NCBI RefSeq assembly: GCF_946480385.1
Contig: NZ_CAMLJP010000154.1
Span: 1 to 11,868, forward strand
Reading direction: 5' to 3'
DNA length: 11,868 bases
Source: an uncultured Azospirillum sp.
GTDB taxonomy: Bacteria > Pseudomonadota > Alphaproteobacteria > Azospirillales > Azospirillaceae
Below the pieces are notes generated by a model. The model saw nothing but the letters and a program-made list of their open reading frames with translations. It did not search any database and had not been told where the DNA came from. The translations under genes were made by a program, and so were the position numbers. Of this stretch, positions 6,464 through 11,868 are shown in pieces. Position 1 is the first letter of the stretch. Every line of letters begins with the position of its first letter.

Positions 6464-8593
6464 TCACTCCCCCCCGCGGTGACTGCCGGCCGGCTCCGGA
6501 TCGGCCGGGCGGGCGTCGGCGAAATAGAACTCGTCGGGGCGGTAGACGCCGAGATAGGCGCCGGGATCCCACAGCCACAGCCCCTTGTCCGGGACGTTGC
6601 GCAGGCGGTTGGAGACGGCGATGGGCTGCGGCGTCTTCGACACCACGCCGATGGCGTAGAGCTGGTCGGCATGGATGTCGAGCAGCGCCGACCACAGGGC
6701 GCGCCGCTCGGTCTCGTCGGTGGTGTGGCGCCAGCGGCGGGCGAGGTCCATCAGCTCCTGCGGGATCGGCATGTCGATGGGTTCGCCGGCGCTGCCGGAG
6801 GTCTGGTAATACTGCCCCCATTTCGGCCAGCTGAAATTCTCCTGGGTCATCGGCGCCAGCTCCTCCGGACTGCTGTCGGGGTCGGGGATGCCGTTGTCCC
6901 AGCCGCCCCACACCGCCATCATCGTCTGGCCGGCATAGACCCGGTTGCGCAGCACGTCGCGGTCCACCGTGCGCACCAGCAGCCGGACGCCGATGTCGCG
7001 CCAGGTCTCGGCGATGATCTGCATCGCGTCGGCCACCTCCGGCTTCTCGCCGGCGGTCTCGACGATCACCTCCAGCGGCCGGCCGTCGGGAAGCCGGCGG
7101 TAGGCGGCGCCGCGCGGGCGCTTCAGCCCCATCTCGTCGAGCAGGGCCGCCGCCTGTTTGGGGTCGTAGCCGGTCCACACCCCGTTGCGCTCCGGCTTGT
7201 AGAGCGGGCTGTGCGGCAGCACGTCGACGCCGCTTTCCTTGGCCAGCCCGAAGAAGAGCGAGCGGTTGATGATGCGGCGGTCGATGGCCATCGACAATGC
7301 GCGGCGGAAGCGGACGTCGCGCAGCACGGCGCGCCAGACCGGGTCGTTGTAGTTCAGGTTGGGATAGAGCGCGATCTCCGCCGCCTTGCCCTCCGGCCAC
7401 AGCAGGGTGCGGTAATCGCCGGCCTGCTCCCCCGCCACCAGCACCGGGACCTGGGAGAAGGTCAGCCCTTCGGCCTGGAGGTCGGCCTTGCCGGTGGCGA
7501 CCTGGGCCGGGATCAGGCCGCCGGCCATCACCGTCACGTCCAGCCCGTCGGTGTAGGGCAGCTGCATGCCGCGCGCGTCGAAGCGGTGGAAATAGGGGTT
7601 GCGCTGGAACAGCAGATGGGTGCCGGTGCCCTTCGAGATCGCCATCCAGGGCTGCAGCGTCGGCTCGTCCGGGTTCTCCATCCGGAACATGTCGTCGCGG
7701 GCGTTGTGCAGGGCCGCCCAGTTGCGGACCTTGTATTTGGCGAGCAGCGGGGCGAGGTCGGCCTCGCCGGTGTAGCGGGCGTGGAAGCGCTTCAGGTAAT
7801 GGGCCGGGCGGTAGATGAAGGGCGGCCGGGCGGCGGCCAGCGCCGGCAGGAAATAGGGGTTCGGCTCGTCCCAGCGGAAGCGGGCGGTGACCGCGTCGGG
7901 AAAGCTGACCTCCGGCGGCTTGCCGTCCACCAGCATGAAGCGCGGCGGACCGGAGGGCGACAGCATCGGGTTGTTGGCGACGTCCTCCCACCAATAGCGG
8001 ATGTCGTCGCTGGTGAAGGGGGCGCCGTCGGACCAGCGGTGGCCGGCGCGCAGGGTCAGGGTGAAGTCGCGGCCGTCATGGACGGTCACGGCCTTCAGGA
8101 TGTCGGGCACGATCTCCCGCTTGGCGTCGTAGCCGACCAGCCGGGCATAGCCGTAGAGCACGGCGATGCGGCTGTTGCGTCGCTGGGTGATGAAGGTGCG
8201 GATCCAGCCGCCGGAGCGGCCGAGGCTGCGGCCCTTCGCCTCCAGATCGACGATCAGCGGCTCGTCCGGCATGCGCTGGCGCACCGGCGGGATCAGGCCG
8301 TAGACGACCTCGTCGCGCAGCAGGGCCGGCTCCTGCGGGCTGAAGGCGGCGGCGGGGGTGGCGAGGAGGAGGATTAGGAGGAGGGTTGCGATCCCTCGGA
8401 CTCCCTCTCCCGTCCCGGGAGAGGGAAGGGGCCCATGCGGAGCATGGGAAGGGTGAGGGGTTAGGCACGAAGCCATGCGGTTCAGGAGTTTTGGGATACC
8501 CCTCACCCACCCCGCCGCGAAGCGGCGGGGCCCTCCCCTCTCCCGGGGCGGGAGAGGGTGATTCAGAGCGGCGGGGCAAAAGAGCGTTCTCAT
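6464..8593 (-). CDS. Solute-binding protein, family 5 (SBP_bac_5), with repeat-derived N-terminal extension
   Basis: A 709-codon frame for the periplasmic substrate-capture subunit of a family-5 ABC importer. The body shows typical landmarks: TLTLRAGHRWSDGAPFTSDD at about 178-197, NPYFLPALAAARPPFIYRP, WRAVLRDVRFRRALSMAIDR and GLKRPRG. A signal-peptide core (about residues 68-83, ending PAAA before F84) exports it, giving a mature part of about 626 residues, somewhat longer than E. coli OppA or DppA. Upstream of that core lie about 58 codons (roughly residues 10-67) made from a palindromic repeat doublet. The ATG at 8593 overlaps the ATPase stop as ATGA and has GAGG eight bases upstream, so it looks like the native start. 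No ATG lies next to the signal core; the other in-frame candidates are ATG 8476 and GTG 8506, neither with a good ribosome site. Substrate unknown; oligopeptide or a modified peptide/sugar are possible. Confidence 0.9.
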   Translation of the reverse strand: MRTLFCPAALNHPLPPRERGGPRRFAAGWVRGIPKLLNRMASCLTPHPSHAPHGPLPSPGTGEGVRGIATLLLILLLATPAAAFSPQEPALLRDEVVYGLIPPVRQRMPDEPLIVDLEAKGRSLGRSGGWIRTFITQRRNSRIAVLYGYARLVGYDAKREIVPDILKAVTVHDGRDFTLTLRAGHRWSDGAPFTSDDIRYWWEDVANNPMLSPSGPPRFMLVDGKPPEVSFPDAVTARFRWDEPNPYFLPALAAARPPFIYRPAHYLKRFHARYTGEADLAPLLAKYKVRNWAALHNARDDMFRMENPDEPTLQPWMAISKGTGTHLLFQRNPYFHRFDARGMQLPYTDGLDVTVMAGGLIPAQVATGKADLQAEGLTFSQVPVLVAGEQAGDYRTLLWPEGKAAEIALYPNLNYNDPVWRAVLRDVRFRRALSMAIDRRIINRSLFFGLAKESGVDVLPHSPLYKPERNGVWTGYDPKQAAALLDEMGLKRPRGAAYRRLPDGRPLEVIVETAGEKPEVADAMQIIAETWRDIGVRLLVRTVDRDVLRNRVYAGQTMMAVWGGWDNGIPDPDSSPEELAPMTQENFSWPKWGQYYQTSGSAGEPIDMPIPQELMDLARRWRHTTDETERRALWSALLDIHADQLYAIGVVSKTPQPIAVSNRLRNVPDKGLWLWDPGAYLGVYRPDEFYFADARPADPEPAGSHRGGE
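8345..8392 (-). other. Signal-peptide hydrophobic core and cleavage region of the binding protein
   Basis: Codons 68-83 read IATLLLILLLATPAAA, a hydrophobic run ending in an AXA signal-peptidase I site, with F84 as the probable first mature residue. The usual short, positively charged n-region is missing directly before it; the codons there belong to the repeat. Confidence 0.75.
8402..8460 (+). repeat. Palindromic repeat, unit A (left type)
   Basis: In plus orientation: outer stem CCCTCTCCCG (8403-8412) and CGGGAGAGGG (8416-8425) with loop TCC, extended by one T-A pair; inner stem CCCATGC (8432-8438) and GCATGGG (8442-8448) with loop GGA; then the tail GGGTGAGGGG (8451-8460). Read on the minus strand in the binding-protein frame it is fully open and gives SPGTGEG near the signal-peptide core. 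It is paired with unit B in inverted orientation. Confidence 0.93.
8499..8558 (-). repeat. Palindromic repeat, unit B (right type, inverted to A)
   Basis: In plus coordinates: tail CCCCTCACCC (8499-8508), inner stem CCCCGCCGC (8510-8518) and GCGGCGGGG (8522-8530) with loop GAA, outer stem CCCTCTCCCG (8536-8545) and CGGGAGAGGG (8549-8558) with loop GGG. The 38-base spacer to unit A (8461-8498) is single-copy in this window. The tails of A and B are exact reverse complements, so the doublet can also fold as one large hairpin. Translated with the binding protein it reads HPLPPRERG. Confidence 0.93.
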
Positions 8594-10338
8594 GCCGCCC
8601 GCCTCACAAAGTGCCCGGGCGCGGCTTCCACCAGCGGAGGGGGCGCGCCGTCGGGGGTGGGGCGGAAGGGTTCGGGCCAGAGGTCAGGGCGGCCGGCACC
8701 CAAGGCAACGGTGGCGATGTCGATCGGACGGCCGACGTTCGGTTCCGGCGAGGCGGCGATCAGCGCGCGGGTGTAGGGGTGCAGCGGGGCGGAGAACAGC
8801 AGGGCGGGCGGCGCCTCCTCCATCACCCGGCCGGCGCGCATCACCGCGACGCGGTCGGCCAGCCGCGCCACCACCGCCAGATCGTGCGAGATGAACATCA
8901 GGCTGAGGCCGAGCCGCTGCTTGATCGATTCCAGCAGGTCCAGCACCTGCGCCTGCACCGACACGTCGAGCGCCGAGGTCGGCTCGTCGCAGATCAACAG
9001 CTGGGGGTCGAGCGCCAGCGCGCGGGCGATGCCGATGCGCTGGCGCTGGCCGCCGGAGAAGGCGTGGGGATAGCGGTTGGCCCAGGCGGGGTCGAGCCCG
9101 ACCTGCGCCATCAGCGCCCGCACCCGCTCGCGCCCCTCGCCGCGGCCGCAGACGCCGTGGATCGCCAGCGGCTCTGCGATGATCTCGCCGACGCTCATGC
9201 GGGGACTGAGGGAGGCATAGGGATCCTGGAACACCATCTGGGCACGGCGGCGGTAGGCGGTCAGCTCCGGCCCGGCGGCGGAAAGGAGGTCGAGCGGCGG
9301 CTGCCCGGCGGAGGCGCGGAACAGTAGGCGGCCACCGGGATCCGGCCGCTCCGCCAGCATGGCCAGCCGCGCCAGCGTCGTCTTGCCTGATCCTGACTCG
9401 CCGACGATGGCCAGCGTCTCGCCGCGGCCGACGCAAAGGTCGACGCCGTCGAGCGCGCGGATGCGCAGGTTGCCGCGCTCGTAGGTCTTGGCGACGCCGT
9501 GGAATTCCAGGATGGGGTCGCGCACCGGGCCGGTGCCCTGCGCGCAGGTCGTCTCGGGGATGGAGGGGGCGGCGGCCATCAGCTTGCGGGTGTAGCCGTG
9601 CAGCGGGTGGCCGAGAACGTCGGCGCAGCAGCCCGATTCCATCACCCGGCCGGCGCGCATCACCACCACGGCGTCGGCCATGTTGGCGACCACCCCCAGA
9701 TCGTGGGTGACCAGCAGCACCGCCATGCCGGTCTCGCCCTGCAGCTCCTTGATGAGGGCCAGAACCTGGGCCTGCAGGGTGACGTCGAGGGCGGTGGTCG
9801 GCTCGTCGGCGATCAGCAGCTGCGGGCGGGCGACCATCGCCATGGCGATCATCGCGCGCTGGCGCAGGCCGCCCGAAAGCTGGAACGGATAGGACCGGAA
9901 GGCGCGCACCGGATCGGGGAAGCCGACGCGCTCGAACATGGCGAGGCAGCGCTCGCGCGCGCTCGTTCGGTTGCAGTTGCCGTGCAGCCGCAGCACCTCG
10001 ATCGTCTGGTCGCCGATGGTGTGGAGCGGCGACAGCGCGCTCATCGGTTCCTGGAAGATCATCGAGATGCGGCTGCCGCGGATGTCGCGCAGGCCCGCCT
10101 TGGACAGGCGCAGCAGGTCCACCGCCTCGTCCCCGCGGCCGAACAGGATGGAGCCGCCGGTGACCGTCGCCCCGCGCGGCAGGATGCCGAGGATGCTGCG
10201 GCAGGTCAGCGTCTTGCCCGAGCCGGACTCGCCGACCAGCGCGACGCTCTGCCCCGCGCCGATGGAGAAGCCGACGCCGTCGACCACCGGACGGGGGGCG
10301 TTGCGGAAGCGGATCGTCAGGTTATCGACAGTCAGCAT
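8590..10338 (-). CDS. Fused double ATP-binding subunit of a family-5 ABC importer (DppD-DppF/YejF-like)
   Basis: A 582-residue cytoplasmic ATPase with two complete nucleotide-binding domains in one chain. Domain 1: Walker A GESGSGKT 36-43, Q-loop Q96, signature LSGGLRQR 154-161, Walker B LLIADE 174-179, H-loop H212. Domain 2: Walker A GESGSGKT 313-320, Q-loop Q371, signature FSGGQRQR 427-434, Walker B LLICDE 447-452, H-loop H485. Each domain is followed by the HPLHGYT / APLHPYT segment typical of oligopeptide-type ATPases. All key catalytic residues are present in both, so two active sites are expected. The frame is open back to 10512, but the start is put at ATG 10338 ([11 protein letters not shown]) because the upstream 58 codons are repeat DNA. 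Only a weak GGA precedes this ATG. Its stop overlaps the binding-protein start (ATGA). It powers the two permeases encoded downstream. Confidence 0.95.
   Translation of the reverse strand: MLTVDNLTIRFRNAPRPVVDGVGFSIGAGQSVALVGESGSGKTLTCRSILGILPRGATVTGGSILFGRGDEAVDLLRLSKAGLRDIRGSRISMIFQEPMSALSPLHTIGDQTIEVLRLHGNCNRTSARERCLAMFERVGFPDPVRAFRSYPFQLSGGLRQRAMIAMAMVARPQLLIADEPTTALDVTLQAQVLALIKELQGETGMAVLLVTHDLGVVANMADAVVVMRAGRVMESGCCADVLGHPLHGYTRKLMAAAPSIPETTCAQGTGPVRDPILEFHGVAKTYERGNLRIRALDGVDLCVGRGETLAIVGESGSGKTTLARLAMLAERPDPGGRLLFRASAGQPPLDLLSAAGPELTAYRRRAQMVFQDPYASLSPRMSVGEIIAEPLAIHGVCGRGEGRERVRALMAQVGLDPAWANRYPHAFSGGQRQRIGIARALALDPQLLICDEPTSALDVSVQAQVLDLLESIKQRLGLSLMFISHDLAVVARLADRVAVMRAGRVMEEAPPALLFSAPLHPYTRALIAASPEPNVGRPIDIATVALGAGRPDLWPEPFRPTPDGAPPPLVEAAPGHFVRRAA
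8602..8605 (-). promoter_or_regulatory. Ribosome binding site supporting the ATG at 8593
   Basis: GAGG on the minus strand lies eight bases before the ATG at 8593, within the last codons of the ATPase gene. It argues that translation of the binding protein really begins at 8593 and therefore reads through the repeat doublet. Confidence 0.6.
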
Positions 10339-10360
10339 CTTGGCGTTTCCAGGAGGAATG

Positions 10361-10414
10361 CCCTCTCCCGTCCCGGGAGAGGGAGGGGACCCACGAAGTG
10401 GGGAGGGTGAGGGG
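10361..10414 (+). repeat. Palindromic repeat, unit C (left type)
   Basis: Outer stem CCCTCTCCCG (10361-10370) and CGGGAGAGGG (10374-10383) with loop TCC, identical to unit A; a shorter inner stem CCCAC (10390-10394) and GTGGG (10398-10402) with loop GAA; tail GGGTGAGGGG (10405-10414). It begins 22 bases upstream of the ATPase start codon and fills most of the space before that gene, so in mRNA its outer hairpin would lie just ahead of the ribosome-binding region. Confidence 0.93.
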
Positions 10415-10444
10415 CAATGTGGACATGGATCATCAATCCTTGCC

Positions 10445-11868
10445 TCACCCCTCACCCTTCCCAAGCTCCGCTTGGGCCCCTTCCCTCTCCCGGGGCGGGA
10501 GAGGGATTTCATTTGCCGACGCGGCGGGCACCGAGCCGGCGGGCGCTTCGCTGGTCAGGCGCTTGCCGATCTGCTGGATCACCCGCATCGGCAGGTCCGG
10601 TGCCGAGGACAGCAGGCGCAGCATGGTGGCGCCGTCCAGACGCAGAAGCCGCAGGTCGGTGCGGGCGCGGATGGTGGAGAAGCGGCGGACGCCGGCCAGC
10701 AGTTCCACCTCGCCGATCACCTCGGGCGGCTTGATGTAGGCGATGTGCAGCGGCGGCTGGTTGTCCGGCATCAGCCGCACCAGCTCCGCCTCCCCTTCCG
10801 CCAGGACGAAGACGAATTCCGACTGCTCGCCGCTGCGGTAGATGAAATCGCCGGCCGCCACCGCGCGCCAGTCCGATGCGCTCAGCATGCGGCGCAGCAC
10901 CGTTTCCGGCAGGTCGGAGAAGACGGGGGAGCGCGACAGCAGGCGCAGGGCCGGTTCGTCGGTCTCCTCCGCCTCGCCCGGCATGGTGTCCTCGTCATGG
11001 TCGGCGCCATGCTGGCCGCGCCGGACCAGCCGGCCGTCCTCCAGGTCGTAGAGCGCGTCGAAGGCCGGGTTGTCGGCGATCCGCTCCTCCAGCACGATCA
11101 GCGTCATGGTCGGCAGCAGCTCCTTCATGCGCAGGAAGATGCGCAGCCGTTCCTCCGGATCGTAGCTGTTCAGCGCCTGATAGATGACGAAGATGTCGGG
11201 CTTCTTCATCAGGCCGCGGATCAGCTGCACCCGCTGGCGCACGCTGATCGGCAGCAGCGAGCCGCCGATGCCGACCTCGCCCAGCGCCACCAGGATCAGC
11301 ACGAAGGCGCGGGCGTCGGTCCGCTCCAGCGCCTCGTCCACCAGGGCGCGGAGCTGGGTGATGGCGCGCGGATCCTCCGTCGTGATGCGGCCGAACAGCA
11401 AATTGTCCATCACGTTCAGGCGCGGGTGGTAAAGGTCCGGATCGAAGACGGCGACCTTGTCGCGCAGCTCGTACGGCATCTCGTTCAGCAGGCTGCGGCG
11501 GATCGCCATGATCGCCTCGCGCTCTGCCGGCGGCACGAAGTCCATGCCGTCGCGCTTGGGCACGATCATCAGGAACATGGTGGCGAACAGCAGGGTGTCC
11601 GCCTCCTGATGGCGGCGCTGCGGCCGTTCGGAGCGGCGCTTCAGCCGGGTGACCGCCTCCACCAGCTCCTCGAACAGGGAGTCGTCGATGTGCGGGTAGC
11701 GCATGATCATGACGTCGCCGTCGTCGCTGTCGCGGTAGACCGCCACCACCCGCATGGCGAAGCGGCGGCCGATGCGGACGGCCGACTCCCACAGCCCGTA
11801 GGTTTCCATCAGGTCGCGGACGGTCGGGTTGCAGACCATGCGGGCGACCGTCAGCCGCTTGCCGTCCG
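10445..11868 (-). CDS. Degenerate ABC nucleotide-binding-like domain fused to a cyclic-nucleotide-binding domain (3' part)
   Basis: The frame is open to the right edge (nine codons precede the first Met at 11839), so this is very probably the C-terminal part of a larger protein. Counting from that Met, residues about 129-275 follow the layout of an ABC ATPase core: VMDNLLFGR (143-151), a signature-like ISVRQR (198-203), and the Walker B region FVIYQALNSYD (217-227). The key positions are changed: no LSGGQ, no Walker B Asp-Glu, no Walker A in view, and LEER where the H-loop His would be. This suggests a non-hydrolysing domain. Residues about 298-428 form a Crp/cNMP-binding fold, from LLSRSPVFSDLP through EFVFVLAEGEAEL and a phosphate-cassette-like IGEVELLAGVRRFSTIRA. 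No helix-turn-helix follows. The last ~20 residues come from repeat unit D. It could be a regulatory subunit or part of an ABC exporter; function unknown. Confidence 0.8.
   Translation of the reverse strand, partial: DGKRLTVARMVCNPTVRDLMETYGLWESAVRIGRRFAMRVVAVYRDSDDGDVMIMRYPHIDDSLFEELVEAVTRLKRRSERPQRRHQEADTLLFATMFLMIVPKRDGMDFVPPAEREAIMAIRRSLLNEMPYELRDKVAVFDPDLYHPRLNVMDNLLFGRITTEDPRAITQLRALVDEALERTDARAFVLILVALGEVGIGGSLLPISVRQRVQLIRGLMKKPDIFVIYQALNSYDPEERLRIFLRMKELLPTMTLIVLEERIADNPAFDALYDLEDGRLVRRGQHGADHDEDTMPGEAEETDEPALRLLSRSPVFSDLPETVLRRMLSASDWRAVAAGDFIYRSGEQSEFVFVLAEGEAELVRLMPDNQPPLHIAYIKPPEVIGEVELLAGVRRFSTIRARTDLRLLRLDGATMLRLLSSAPDLPMRVIQQIGKRLTSEAPAGSVPAASANEIPLPPREREGAQAELGKGEG
10448..10506 (-). 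repeat. Palindromic repeat, unit D (right type, inverted to C), overlapping a gene end
   Basis: Tail CCCCTCACCC (10448-10457), inner stem CCCAAGC (10460-10466) and GCTTGGG (10470-10476) with loop TCC, outer stem CCCTCTCCCG (10483-10492) and CGGGAGAGGG (10496-10505) with loop GGG, plus one flanking T-A pair. A 33-base spacer (10415-10447), unlike the spacer of the A/B doublet, separates it from C. Unit D encodes the last ~20 residues of the cyclic-nucleotide-binding protein, whose TGA stop sits directly after it. Confidence 0.93.

Noticed and set aside
5399..8377. A very long plus-strand open frame (992 codons) antisense to the importer genes
   Set aside because: Its translation is Gln/Gly/Arg/His-rich with no domain, and it lies opposite three well-recognised genes. 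Long antisense frames are normal in very GC-rich DNA.
8402..8558. Rho-independent terminators in the repeat hairpins
   Set aside because: The stems are strong but no T-run follows on either strand, and the A/B doublet lies inside an open coding frame.
4230..10338. Identification as the YejABEF microcin C importer
   Set aside because: The fused ATPase is similar in layout, but the binding protein and the OppC-like subunit with its long insert do not resemble YejA and YejE as I remember them; gene order also differs.
9499..10410. Plus-strand open frame of 303 codons opposite the ATPase
   Set aside because: Antisense to a clear double ABC ATPase, no domain, and its end runs into the repeat unit C.
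8402..10506. CRISPR array
   Set aside because: Only four units, in inverted pairs 1.8 kb apart, without regular spacers or cas genes.
10339..10512. N-terminal extension of the ATPase to the ATG at 10512
   Set aside because: The added residues are translated repeat DNA, the extension would overlap the end of the upstream gene by 68 bases, and the ABC domain starts properly at 10338.
10445..11868. Crp/Fnr transcription factor
   Set aside because: A cyclic-nucleotide-binding fold is present, but no helix-turn-helix follows it and an ABC-like domain precedes it.

Overview
The window is very GC-rich and every gene I can support lies on the minus strand, read from right to left. Gene style, dense 4-nt start/stop overlaps, and a palindromic repeat whose translation gives peptides such as PLPPRERE and SPGTGEG all suggest an alphaproteobacterium of the Rhodospirillales, most like Azospirillum or a relative. 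This taxon call rests on memory and general style, not on a search.

Right part (about 10445-11868): the 3' part of a large gene that enters from beyond the window. It encodes a degenerate ABC nucleotide-binding-like domain followed by a cyclic-nucleotide-binding (Crp-like) domain. Its last ~20 codons and its stop codon come from a palindromic repeat.

Middle part (4230-10338): a complete peptide/nickel-type (family 5) ABC importer. The order is a fused double ATPase, a solute-binding protein, an OppB-like permease and an OppC-like permease. The last two junctions and the ATPase/binding-protein junction are 4-nt overlaps or a 6-nt gap, so the four genes should be co-transcribed and translationally coupled. 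Two inverted doublets of one palindromic repeat family lie on either side of the ATPase gene (8402-8558 and 10361-10506). The first sits inside the reading frame of the binding protein, between its start codon and its signal-peptide core. The second overlaps the 3' end of the upstream gene and fills the gap before the ATPase.

Gap (3962-4229): 268 bases without a gene, with an AT-rich patch and a cluster of short perfect palindromes. It probably carries the promoter and leader of the left operon.

Left part (1-3961): a four-gene operon with 4-nt overlaps throughout. It encodes a GT28/MurG-like glycosyltransferase, a WcaL-like GT4 glycosyltransferase, a second GT4 glycosyltransferase and a histidine phosphatase that runs off the left edge. 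This looks like surface glycan or glycolipid assembly with unknown product.

The least ordinary signal is the repeat family. Its inner stem changes sequence in all four copies while staying perfectly paired, and its copies have become part of two coding sequences. I found no defence system, CRISPR array, tRNA, rRNA or transposase.
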